Below, in pieces: positions 1 to 7,504 of a stretch of DNA of 64,000 nucleotides (position 1 is its first letter; every line of letters starts with the position of its first letter). The DNA is taken from contig NZ_LRMM01000024.1 in NCBI RefSeq assembly GCF_001647275.1, positions 1 through 64,000 of the forward strand, in the 5' to 3' direction. The position numbers and the translations under genes are program-made. Under the pieces are notes generated by a model that was given only the letters and a program-made list of their open reading frames with translations, ran no database searches and was not told where the DNA came from. The stretch is from Rufibacter ruber (GTDB lineage: Bacteria; Bacteroidota; Bacteroidia; Cytophagales; Hymenobacteraceae).

Positions 1-58
1 ACAAGTTTGCGTTACTGCGTTTAGAACAGCAAAACGCACTTCAATACCAACTGGAAAA

Positions 59-586
59 CTACCCTGCCTTCGGCTGCGCCGAGGCTTTCATCTGCTCGCG
101 CAGCTGCTTCACTCGGTCTTCAAACAGCGCCGGCGTCTCCTCTTTCACCGCCACCTCGTTGAACAGTTCCATCAGTTCGGGCTCATGGCTGGCGCGTTCG
201 TTCTTGCGCACGTCAATGTAGATGAACTTCGTCCAGAGCACCGACTTCAGCCGTTTCTTCTCGGCGTCAAACATAAGGTGTTCCACCAACATACTGGTCT
301 CGGTCACGTGCCGGATGCTGGTCTGGATGGTCACCAATTCCCGCACCTGCGCCGGGTTCAAATACACTATCTGGTTCTGCCCCACCACCCAGGCGCGGCC
401 GGTTTTCCGGAAGAACGCGTGAATGTCAAGCCCATAGGCCGCCTCTACCTGGTCTTCGCGCTCGTTCTGGAAGTAGTTGAGAAATGCGCTGTTGTTCAGA
501 TGCCCAAAGGGGTCGCAGTGGTCAAACCGGATGCGGGTCTGGCTTTCCAGCACGGCGGGTTTGGGTGAAGTGGTTTGTTCTTTCAT
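59..586 (-). CDS. acyl-CoA thioesterase (hotdog fold)
   Basis: 175-aa protein of the 4HBT/hotdog thioesterase family, expected to hydrolyse acyl-CoA thioesters in the cytoplasm. The N-terminal motif FDHCDPFGHLNNSAFLNYF (about residues 20-38) matches the family's D-x-x-G-H-x-N-N core with the catalytic Asp. A longer reading would run into the operator upstream, so the ATG at 586 is chosen. It is read in the same direction as the upstream TetR gene (42-bp gap). A palindrome identical in its core to the one before tetR lies 10 bp ahead of this start, so the TetR protein probably represses it. The physiological acyl-CoA is unknown. Confidence 0.85.
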   Translation of the reverse strand: MKEQTTSPKPAVLESQTRIRFDHCDPFGHLNNSAFLNYFQNEREDQVEAAYGLDIHAFFRKTGRAWVVGQNQIVYLNPAQVRELVTIQTSIRHVTETSMLVEHLMFDAEKKRLKSVLWTKFIYIDVRKNERASHEPELMELFNEVAVKEETPALFEDRVKQLREQMKASAQPKAG

Positions 587-592
587 AGTTTC

Positions 593-615
593 AAAATAGA
601 CCAATTGGTTTATGA
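593..615. promoter_or_regulatory. TetR operator, copy 1 (thioesterase promoter)
   Basis: The 18-bp core at 596-613 reads ATAGACCAATTGGTTTAT, a palindrome with one mismatched pair. It shares ACCAATTGGTTTAT with the perfect palindrome at 1248-1271 in front of the TetR gene. Its position immediately before the thioesterase ATG suggests repression; this is an inference. Confidence 0.7.
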
Positions 616-629
616 CGGGTTAAAAAATT

Positions 630-1241
630 TTAGAAGCTGCCTAACTCCACCCTCAGCCACTGCTCCAGCTGGTCCAGCACCACCTGCAGCGGCCGTTCTT
701 CATCATACGCCTTCCCCAGCAGAATAGCACCTTCTACCGTGGCAATGAAAAAAGTGGCCAAGGCCTGGGCGTTCGCCTGCGGCCGAAAAACACCTTGCGC
801 CTGTCCCAACTCCAGCAGTTTTCTCACGCCTTTGTGCAGACGGTTGAGCACGTGCACCACGCGCTGGTGCAGGGCGGGCTGGTTGTCATCGGCTTCTACG
901 GCGGTGTTGAGCAACGGGCAGCCACCGGCAATCACGGGGTTGGCCAGGTAAGTGCGGTAGAAGTGCAGCAGCGCCCGCAGCCGCTGCCCGGCATGTTCAT
1001 ACGGCGCCATCACGGCACCCAGTTTGTCAATAAGCAGCTGCGCCGCGTACTCAAAGGCCGCCACGGCCAATTCTTCCTTGCTGGCAAAATGACCATACAA
1101 ACAGCCCTTGGTCACGCCGGTGGCGGAAATCAAATCCTGGTAAGACGTACCCGCAAACCCTTTCTGGTTAAACAGCACGGCCGCCCGCTCTACAATCAGT
1201 TGGCGGGTTTGTTCAGCTTTAGAGGTTGGGGTTTGTTTCAT
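630..1241 (-). CDS. TetR/AcrR family transcriptional regulator
   Basis: 203-aa repressor with an N-terminal TetR helix-turn-helix at about residues 15-60 (GFAGTSYQDLISATGVTKGCLYGHFASKEEL is the typical HTH region; quoted here only to locate it) and a C-terminal ligand domain of the TetR_C type. The ATG at 1241 gives the normal family N-terminus MKQTPTSKAEQTRQLIVERA. The gene precedes the thioesterase and both starts carry the same AACCAATTGGTT palindrome, indicating autoregulation and control of the thioesterase. The inducer is probably an acyl-CoA or aromatic/fatty compound judged by the target, but this is not visible in the sequence. Confidence 0.88.
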   Translation of the reverse strand: MKQTPTSKAEQTRQLIVERAAVLFNQKGFAGTSYQDLISATGVTKGCLYGHFASKEELAVAAFEYAAQLLIDKLGAVMAPYEHAGQRLRALLHFYRTYLANPVIAGGCPLLNTAVEADDNQPALHQRVVHVLNRLHKGVRKLLELGQAQGVFRPQANAQALATFFIATVEGAILLGKAYDEERPLQVVLDQLEQWLRVELGSF

Positions 1242-1247
1242 GGCAGC

Positions 1248-1271
1248 AAAATAAACCAATTGGTTTATTTT
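1248..1271. promoter_or_regulatory. TetR operator, copy 2 (autoregulatory)
   Basis: A perfect 24-bp palindrome with half-site AAAATAAACCAA, ending 7 bp before the tetR ATG at 1241. The same core occurs at 596-613 before the thioesterase. Confidence 0.78.
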
Positions 1272-1306
1272 ATCCAAATCATATTTCCCTGCACGGAACC
1301 GCTTTC

Positions 1307-1355
1307 CTTTCCTGTTTCCGGGCTGTTTTCAGAAAAACAGCCCGGAAACAGGAAA
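1307..1355. repeat. CTGTTTT palindromic element
   Basis: Perfect long hairpin: left arm CTTTCCTGTTTCCGGGCTG, loop around TTTTCAGAAAA. It lies upstream of the tetR start and downstream (3' side) of nothing on this strand. Belongs to the dispersed family described in the findings. Confidence 0.9.
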
Positions 1356-1470
1356 GTGTATGTTCGGTCAAATAAAAGTGCCATACCCCTAAGGAATAGG
1401 GTTCTTTTGGATCACGAAGTAGTCACAAGAACTCTTGGTTTAGCCAGTGAAACCGAAGTAATTTTATTTG

Positions 1471-1511
1471 CCGTTTTCGGGCTATTTTCTGGAAAACAGG
1501 CGGAAAACAGG
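1471..1511. repeat. CTGTTTT palindromic element (imperfect)
   Basis: CCGTTTTCGGGCTATTTT paired with AAAACAGGCGGAAAACAGG. It lies 8 bp beyond the stop codon of the TonB receptor, the commonest position for this family. Confidence 0.82.
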
Positions 1512-1518
1512 AATTACA

Positions 1519-4395
1519 TTACTTCGCCAGTAAGCCGTCTAAGGTAATGGCCACATAGTATAAACCGCCAATGGTAGGCCCGGCCGCGTACTGAATGTAG
1601 CGCTGGTTGAAGAGGTTGGTGCCGCCGGTCTTGAGGGTGATTTTGCTTTCGGGTACGCGGTAGGTCACTTGGGCATCTACAGTGCTGTAAGCCGGCACGG
1701 TACCGTTAGCCAACGGACTCTCCCACAGGAAAGAATCCTGCCAGCGCCACACCACATTGAAGCCCAGGTTCTTCACCACCTCACGGTTCCCAAACGACAC
1801 GTTGGTGATCCAGTTAGGGGTGTTGAAGGCCGTCACGAAGATGTCTTTCTCGGCGTTTGTCTCAATGGCGTTGTAGTTCACGTTCCCAGACAGAGTGAAT
1901 TTCTCATAGAAGTTGTACGTCACGCCCAACGACGAGCCATAGTTGTTGTACTTGTTCTTGGCATTGGTGTACACACGGTAGCGGGTTTGCTGGGCATTGC
2001 GGTTGGCGGCCAGCATGGCAATTACGGCTTCATCGGTGCCCACTTGAACGGTGTTGTTTTTGGGTACACTCACTTCCACCTGACCCAGGAAACCGTCATA
2101 CACGTTGGTATAGGCATCAATGTCAATGACCAGTTTGCTGTCAAACAACACGCTCTTGTAGCCTACTTCAAACGAGTTGATTTGCTCCGGCCGGGTGGCC
2201 GAAAGGCTGGTGATCTGCAGCACGTTCCGGTTCTTCAGCGCGGCGTCATTGGCGGTCATGCCGGCAGTCACGTCTTTGTTCACCGCCGCGTTAAAATCGT
2301 TGACTGAAGTGAGCGTGTAGGAGTTATCCAGATAGCCCAGTCCTTCATTAATGTACCCCAAACCGCCCACGCGCCGCACGTTGCCGTTGTTCACGTAAGA
2401 CACCGCCTCAAACAGCGCCGGGAACCGGAAACCGTTCTGGTAAGAAACCCTAAAATTATGCTGCTCAGACAACGTGTACACGGCGGCAACCCTCGGGTTC
2501 AGTTTCGGGTCAAACTCTGGGTTATAGTCCACTCTCAGAGAACCGAAAACTTTCAATTTATCACTGAAGAAAGTCTTAGTCAGCTGCCCAAACGCCCCGA
2601 ATTTCTTGTAGTACACATTGTTGCCACCGGGCAAGGTGCGCTCATTGATGGGCCGGGAGAAATCCACGAAGTTGTTGCCGTCTGGAATGACTTCGTACAC
2701 GCGGGCATCTGCGCCCACCAACAGATTGGCGAATTTCAGGCGGTTTTCAAAGTTGTATTGGGCATCTGCGTGGTACAACCGGCTTTCCTGCCGCAGCCAG
2801 GCCCCTCCGGTTTCGGGCGCACCGGCCACCACTTTGCCGTGGTCCCAGTTGTTAATTCCCCTGATGGTGTTTTTCAAGGCCTCAAACTGCGGAGTGCCCG
2901 GTTCTGCCCGTCCGGCATCGGCGGCTTGGCGGGCCCGTTGCATGGCGGTTGCTAAATCTGTTCCGGCGTTCAGTTGGGTTTGCAAGGCTGTCTTGAACTT
3001 AGCCCCCCACTCGCTGTTGGAGCCGCCGCTGGTAATGTCCAGGTTGTCTACCATGGGTTTCACGTTGTAAGAATCGCCCGTGTTCTCCAGAGAGACATAA
3101 GACCGCACAAAGTAGTTAGCGCCCTTGAGTTCTAACCGGTGGTTCTGTACCACCACATTGTCCAGCTGTATCTTGTTTCCGCGCTGGAAAACACCATCCA
3201 TTTTGCCGATGCGGTAGCCGTAGGCCAGTTCGGCGTTGTCCCCTAAGCGGTAATGTAAAGCAGCGTCAAATTTCAGGTTGTCTACCCGCGGGCTCACCAC
3301 GTCTTTCTCCCAATAGCCGGTGCGGCGCACCAGAAACGTCTGGTTTTTGCCCTGGTAGTTCACCCCACTCACGGTCACGGCGTTATTGTTCTCGTCGCCG
3401 TACTTGTTCCAGGCATCATAGGCGGGATTGTTGGCTCCGGACAACTCAGGGAAATTGGGATTGGCAGTGTTCAGCGAGTTCGGGTTTTGGTCTGTGGTGG
3501 TGTTGGAGCGCCAGTCGGTGCCGTTCATGTAGCTGGCGTTGATTTTAAAGGCCCATTTATCATGGAAAGCTTTCGCATAGCGGAAGGCCAACTCTGACAG
3601 AATGCTGGGCTCCGCGTCTTTGCCGTCTACGTGGTTCAGACCGGTTTTCTGGTACACGCTCAACCCCTGGTACAGGAAAGGGCTTTTGGTAATAAGGTTG
3701 GCCATGCCGTTGATGGCGTTCATGCCGTACAGCGCCGAGGCCGCGCCCGGGGTAATCTCCACGCTCTCAATGTCCAGTTCGGTGGGCCCGATGGCATTGC
3801 CCAGCGGTACGCCTAACGTGGCGGCCTGCATGTCTACACCGTCTACCAGTTGCATGAACCTGAAGTTGTTGGGAATGTTAAACCCGCGGGTATTGGGCAC
3901 TTTAAAGGTAAGGCTGCTGGTGGTCATCTGCACCCCCTTCACGTTCTCCAGCGCGTCATAAAAGCTGGGCGCGGGCGTTTCTTTAATGGCCCTGATGTCC
4001 AGTTTCTCAATGGCCACCGGCGATTTCAGAATACTCTCCTCCACCCGTGACGCCGACACTACCACTTCTTTGCCCAGCAAGGTCTGGGTGACCAAGGCGA
4101 TGTCCAGGCGGGAGCCGGGCTCTTTGATTTCAAATTCCTGCGGCTGGTAGCCTACCAATGAAATCACTAACGTGAACGGAAATTTTAACCTGGTTTTCAG
4201 GCTGAAGTCGCCGTTGGCGTTGGTGGAGGTTCCGGTGACGGTACCGCGCACAAACACGCTCACGCCTGGCAGCGCTTCTTTGTTGGACTGGTCGGTTACT
4301 CTGCCCGTGATTTCCACCAGGCTGGTTTCCTGCGCGTGCAGGGAAAGGAAAGGAAGTGCGATTAAAATTAAGAAAAGTAAAAGTTTGAGGTTCAT
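1519..4395 (-). CDS. TonB-dependent outer-membrane receptor
   Basis: 958-aa outer-membrane transporter. A Sec signal peptide (MNLKLLLFLILIALPFLSLHAQ, cleaved after AQ) is followed by a carboxypeptidase-regulatory-like beta-sandwich (about residues 27-105), then a plug domain beginning with VVVSASRVEESILKSPVAIEKLD (residues about 110-230) and a 22-strand-type barrel to the C-terminus. It should import a substrate across the outer membrane with TonB energy. No SusD partner is adjacent, so it is not a typical glycan SusCD pair. The 5' region holds a 29-codon leader ORF rich in Cys codons and a terminator-like hairpin, suggesting control by cysteine or sulfur supply; the cargo could therefore be a sulfur compound, but this is inference. 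Confidence 0.9.
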   Translation of the reverse strand: MNLKLLLFLILIALPFLSLHAQETSLVEITGRVTDQSNKEALPGVSVFVRGTVTGTSTNANGDFSLKTRLKFPFTLVISLVGYQPQEFEIKEPGSRLDIALVTQTLLGKEVVVSASRVEESILKSPVAIEKLDIRAIKETPAPSFYDALENVKGVQMTTSSLTFKVPNTRGFNIPNNFRFMQLVDGVDMQAATLGVPLGNAIGPTELDIESVEITPGAASALYGMNAINGMANLITKSPFLYQGLSVYQKTGLNHVDGKDAEPSILSELAFRYAKAFHDKWAFKINASYMNGTDWRSNTTTDQNPNSLNTANPNFPELSGANNPAYDAWNKYGDENNNAVTVSGVNYQGKNQTFLVRRTGYWEKDVVSPRVDNLKFDAALHYRLGDNAELAYGYRIGKMDGVFQRGNKIQLDNVVVQNHRLELKGANYFVRSYVSLENTGDSYNVKPMVDNLDITSGGSNSEWGAKFKTALQTQLNAGTDLATAMQRARQAADAGRAEPGTPQFEALKNTIRGINNWDHGKVVAGAPETGGAWLRQESRLYHADAQYNFENRLKFANLLVGADARVYEVIPDGNNFVDFSRPINERTLPGGNNVYYKKFGAFGQLTKTFFSDKLKVFGSLRVDYNPEFDPKLNPRVAAVYTLSEQHNFRVSYQNGFRFPALFEAVSYVNNGNVRRVGGLGYINEGLGYLDNSYTLTSVNDFNAAVNKDVTAGMTANDAALKNRNVLQITSLSATRPEQINSFEVGYKSVLFDSKLVIDIDAYTNVYDGFLGQVEVSVPKNNTVQVGTDEAVIAMLAANRNAQQTRYRVYTNAKNKYNNYGSSLGVTYNFYEKFTLSGNVNYNAIETNAEKDIFVTAFNTPNWITNVSFGNREVVKNLGFNVVWRWQDSFLWESPLANGTVPAYSTVDAQVTYRVPESKITLKTGGTNLFNQRYIQYAAGPTIGGLYYVAITLDGLLAK

Positions 4396-4423
4396 GATTT
4401 TGATGTTGAAAAAAGTAACATTG

Positions 4424-4454
4424 AAAAAAAGGTTGCTGGCAGATTAGCGGCAAC
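4424..4454 (-). terminator. attenuator-like hairpin before the TonB receptor
   Basis: On the minus strand GTTGC (4454-4450) pairs with GCAAC (4436-4432), with a further inner GC/GC pair, a 6-nt loop and a seven-T tract at 4430-4424. The 5' arm lies inside the third and fourth Cys codons of the leader ORF. The stem is short, so termination would be partial at best. Confidence 0.5.
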
Positions 4455-4533
4455 AACAACAGTAGCGGTGACGTCTGGGCAGGCGGCACATTCGTTGGCT
4501 TTTCAGGCTTACTTTTAAAACATCTGGTTTCAT
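4444..4533 (-). CDS. Cys-run leader peptide (29 codons)
   Basis: A short ORF begins at the ATG at 4533-4531 and ends at TAA 4446-4444. It encodes a basic peptide that starts MKPDVLKVSLKS and ends RHRYCCCCR, with the four consecutive Cys codons (TGT TGT TGT TGC) just before the stop. It lies 48 bp before the TonB receptor ATG. The Cys run overlaps the 5' arm of a hairpin followed by seven T residues. This is the arrangement of a translation-coupled attenuator: ribosomes slowed at Cys codons would cover the hairpin arm and let transcription continue. The ORF and hairpin are seen directly; the regulatory role is inference. Confidence 0.6.
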   Translation of the reverse strand: MKPDVLKVSLKSQRMCRLPRRHRYCCCCR

Positions 4534-4580
4534 GGGTATGTATTGATTTGATATTCTCTTATAAGGCCGCTACCCGTTTG

Positions 4581-4598
4581 CTGTTTTCAGAAAAACAG
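4581..4598. repeat. CTGTTTT palindromic element, inner hairpin only
   Basis: CTGTTTTCAGAAAAACAG core followed by GCCCAAAACG; the left outer arm is lost or degraded. It lies between the tRNA-Cys-like gene and the leader ORF. Confidence 0.6.
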
Positions 4599-4667
4599 GC
4601 CCAAAACGCCTTCCCCACGTATTCACTTGCGGCACTTGTGCACCTTCCTATCCAGCAAGATGCGCTG

Positions 4668-4738
4668 CGGTCACGGGCGGACTCGAACCGCCGTAAAAGA
4701 CTTTGCCGGTCTTTGCCTAGCCACTCAGCCACACGACC
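4668..4738 (-). tRNA. tRNA-Cys(GCA)-like gene with unusual positions
   Basis: A 71-nt cloverleaf is visible. The acceptor GGTCGTG/CGTGACC has two G-U pairs. The D arm lies in GGCTGAGTGGCTAGGC. The anticodon stem AAGAC/GTCTT encloses the loop CGGCAAA, and the T arm is GGCGG-TTCGAGT-CCGCC. The anticodon GCA reads Cys. Two normally invariant features differ: position 33 is G instead of U, and the discriminator (position 73) is G where bacterial tRNA-Cys has U. No CCA end is encoded. It may be a real but unusual tRNA-Cys, a degenerate copy, or carry base errors. It is read towards the leader ORF and TonB receptor. Confidence 0.7.
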
Positions 4739-4957
4739 TAATCACTCTAGCTCACTTCTTAAGAGCGGGTACAGACGTTGTCAGGGTCACCCTACAAGAC
4801 AAGATAGACAAAACCTGCACCCTTACTCTTCATCTCTATAGAATTAGTAGACAAATAGAATAGTTATTCCTGAACCTGCCAAATGATTATTAGAAAATTT
4901 TAATATTAATTTTCCAACCGAAAGATTATCAACTATTTACACCACTATAAACTTAAG

Positions 4958-6337
4958 TCATAAGCTTACTGCTACTAGCCCGTATGCCAGATAGAAATAA
5001 AATACTAACCCCGCTAACGCACTCACACCAATCCAGGTAATCATACCCACTTTAAAGCGGTACATGGCCAGAAAAGAGATAAGAATCCAGGCCAAGGCGA
5101 AGTAGTCCAGCCTCTGGAAAGAAATACCATTGGGGAACAGAACAGCCGTCCCGAAATACACGGTGAGGTTTAGCACCACCCCTACCACTGCAGCCGTGAT
5201 GACACCTAAAATAGATTTCACGGCTGTGTTGCCGCGGGTACGTTCTATGAACGGGGCACCGGCCAGTATAAAGAAGAAACAAGGCAGAAACGTGTAAAAG
5301 GTGGTAGTAAACAAACCCACCGCGCCCATCGCCAGGGAGCCGCCGTACTGGTTGAAGCCTGCCATGAAGCCCACAAACGCCAGCACCATAATAAGCGGAC
5401 CAGGCGTGGTTTCACCCAAGGCCAGGCCATCAATCATCTCCAGCCTGGAGAGCCAATGGAATTTCTCAACCGTTACCTGCGCCGCATAGGGCAACACGGC
5501 ATACGCCCCACCAAACGTCACCAAGGCCGCTTTGGTAAAGAAGGCGATTAGGTTCTCCCAGAACGAATACTGGCTGGTGAGCAGATAAAACAAGGCAAGC
5601 GGTAACGCCCAAAGCGCCAAGGTAACTGCAAAGCGCAGGAGGCTGCGGCCAAACGTGACGCCCTCTCCCACTACTTCGCTGCCGGCGTGCAGGTAATGGC
5701 TTTCTTCGTCATCGGCCTGTTTTTTGGTGGCTTCTTTTTCCTGCAACAGGGCCGGGAAAGCTTTTCTCACCACCAACGCCAACAACACGGCAGCCAGAAT
5801 GATCAACGGGAACGGTACTTTGAAAAAGAAAATGGCCACAAAACTGGCGGCCGCCAAGGCGTAATGGAACCAGCTTTTCAAGGACTTACCCGCAATCTTG
5901 ATCAACGCCAGCGCCACTATGGCCACTACCGCCGGTTTCAACCCATAGAACAGGGCCGCCACCCACGGGATAGTCCCGAAGCTCACGTACACGGCACTCA
6001 GCCCCAGTAAAATAAACACGCTGGGCAGCACGAAGAAGATTCCGGCTACCAAACCGCCCCGTACGCCGTGCATGAGCCAGCCCAAATAGGTGGCCAGTTG
6101 CTGCGCCTCTGGCCCGGGTAAAAGCATGCAATAGTTGAGCGCGTGCAGAAACCGGGAATCTGACACCCACCGTTTTTGCTCCACTATGAACGAATGCATG
6201 ATGGCAATTTGCCCGGCCGGGCCTCCAAAACTGATGAAGCCCAGCTTAAGCCAAAACAGAAAAGCCTCTCTGAAAGAAGGCTTCTCTGGAGCGGTCAATT
6301 TGTGGGCAGAGGTGGTCTCAGGTGTCTTGGTTTCCAT
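4958..6337 (-). CDS. chrA: chromate efflux transporter ChrA
   Basis: 459-aa inner-membrane protein of the CHR family, which expels chromate using the proton gradient. It has the two homologous halves of long-chain ChrA: the first begins FREAFLFWLKLGFISFGGPAGQIA (about residues 22-45) and the second repeats the FGG signature in ALVTFGGAYAVLPYAAQVTVEK (about residue 275). Around ten to twelve hydrophobic segments are present. The length is typical. The adjacent upstream gene on the same strand is a ChrB-AraC fusion, which supports a chromate-resistance role and likely control by that protein (77-bp gap). Confidence 0.93.
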   Translation of the reverse strand: METKTPETTSAHKLTAPEKPSFREAFLFWLKLGFISFGGPAGQIAIMHSFIVEQKRWVSDSRFLHALNYCMLLPGPEAQQLATYLGWLMHGVRGGLVAGIFFVLPSVFILLGLSAVYVSFGTIPWVAALFYGLKPAVVAIVALALIKIAGKSLKSWFHYALAAASFVAIFFFKVPFPLIILAAVLLALVVRKAFPALLQEKEATKKQADDEESHYLHAGSEVVGEGVTFGRSLLRFAVTLALWALPLALFYLLTSQYSFWENLIAFFTKAALVTFGGAYAVLPYAAQVTVEKFHWLSRLEMIDGLALGETTPGPLIMVLAFVGFMAGFNQYGGSLAMGAVGLFTTTFYTFLPCFFFILAGAPFIERTRGNTAVKSILGVITAAVVGVVLNLTVYFGTAVLFPNGISFQRLDYFALAWILISFLAMYRFKVGMITWIGVSALAGLVFYFYLAYGLVAVSL

Positions 6338-6414
6338 AGTGGCGTATTAGTCAGTACAAGAATACGGCACCAGCGAAACTGAGGCTAGCACAGAATTTAC
6401 CTTTTGGATGGGTT

Positions 6415-7263
6415 TTACTTTTTGCGCAAACTTTTCCGGTAATCAGACGGGCTTTGCCCCAGCTGCTGTTTGAAAATACGGGTAAAATGGCTCTGGTCAG
6501 AGAAGCCGGTGAGGTAGGCTATTTCGGCGAGGGTGTAGCCCGAGGTGTGCAGCAGGTTCAGGGCTTTCTCAATGCGCAGTTTCCTGATATATTCGCCGAA
6601 GGAAAGATTGTCAAAGTACCTGGAGAATGCTCGGGAGACGTATGCCGGATTCACGTCCAACGCCTCTGCGATTTCCTTCAGGTTCAAAGTGAGGTTGGTG
6701 TCAATCTGGTCCTGGATGATCTCTTTGAGGTGCTGCGCCCAGGCCGGTACTTTCTGCGGCGCGTCTTTTTTCTCCTCCAGAAACTGGTGGTAAGCCTGCA
6801 GGAAAATCTGTTCAGTAGGGTGCGTGGTGTGTTTCTGTTTCTGCAAATGCTTGGCCCAGCTGTACAGGCCATCATAAATGATCATCCCCTTCTCCAGCAG
6901 TTCCTGGTCATCAGAGATATTAAACGCCATGCCATGCGAGATAGCCCATAGCCCCGCCGACTGTGCCGCCAGCGTGTGGTCATCGGTATCGGCACCACGC
7001 ACAATGAGCGCCAGGGTCTGCAACGCCGGGTCTTGGTGCAGCTGGTGCTTCTCCAGGAAATAATCAAAGGTGCAGCGGTCCTGGTAATGGCTGTATTCCA
7101 CGCCGGGTATGTCAAACGGAATGGCGTTGCGTTCCTTGGCCTGGTCCAGCACCTGGTTTTCGGGCACGTAAATGATTTCCGCCGTGGCGTCTATGAAGCG
7201 TTTGATAAGCCACGGACAGGCCAGGCGGTCAATTTTAGGACGTTCGCGGGTAATCCATTTCAT
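6415..7263 (-). CDS. ChrB-domain / AraC-type HTH fusion protein
   Basis: 282 aa. Residues about 1-140 (MKWITRERPKIDRLACPWLI..., with RGADTDDH) match the C-terminal domain of the chromate-resistance protein ChrB. Residues about 175-280 form a double helix-turn-helix of the AraC family (AEALDVNPAYVSRAFSRYF and LAEIAYLTGFSDQSHFTRIF). ChrB is known as a chromate-sensing regulator in other bacteria, so the fusion plausibly couples chromate sensing to an AraC DNA-binding unit. It lies just upstream of chrA and divergent from an FAD oxidoreductase. The start at 7263 gives the conserved ChrB N-terminus. Function of the fusion is inferred. Confidence 0.85.
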   Translation of the reverse strand: MKWITRERPKIDRLACPWLIKRFIDATAEIIYVPENQVLDQAKERNAIPFDIPGVEYSHYQDRCTFDYFLEKHQLHQDPALQTLALIVRGADTDDHTLAAQSAGLWAISHGMAFNISDDQELLEKGMIIYDGLYSWAKHLQKQKHTTHPTEQIFLQAYHQFLEEKKDAPQKVPAWAQHLKEIIQDQIDTNLTLNLKEIAEALDVNPAYVSRAFSRYFDNLSFGEYIRKLRIEKALNLLHTSGYTLAEIAYLTGFSDQSHFTRIFKQQLGQSPSDYRKSLRKK

Positions 7264-7310
7264 AAGAAAAGAAACTGGTGGGGCACCAGCGAAAGGTACT
7301 TAAAATTCAT

Positions 7311-7356
7311 TTCCTATTTTCGGCCTGATTTTCTAAAAACAGGTCAGAAACAGGAA
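7311..7356. repeat. CTGTTTT palindromic element (imperfect)
   Basis: TTCCTATTTTCGGCCTGATTTT pairs with AAAACAGGTCAGAAACAGGAA. It sits in the divergent region between the ChrB-AraC gene and the FAD oxidoreductase. Confidence 0.8.
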
Positions 7357-7423
7357 ATATTCCTTACGGTCTCCTCCTGATATCTTTCTGTTAAATTAGT
7401 AACTCCTGTATAACCACGCAAAG

Positions 7424-7450
7424 GCGAGTGCGTATAGGTACGCATTCGCT
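7424..7450. repeat. short imperfect hairpin
   Basis: GCGAGTGCGTA and TACGCATTCGC form a near-palindrome in the divergent spacer; it could be a protein-binding site or a transcribed hairpin. No family match was seen elsewhere in the window. Confidence 0.4.
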
Positions 7451-7504
7451 GAAAAGGGCACCCACACTTCCCCATCAATCTTCATCAAAACCGAAGGAAA
7501 CACC

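Noticed and set aside
4130-4489. Minus-strand frame overlapping the TonB receptor start (MPPAQTSPLLLLLPL)
   Set aside because: It is an alternate frame of the receptor and leader region; the receptor's signal peptide and the leader ORF account for the sequence better.
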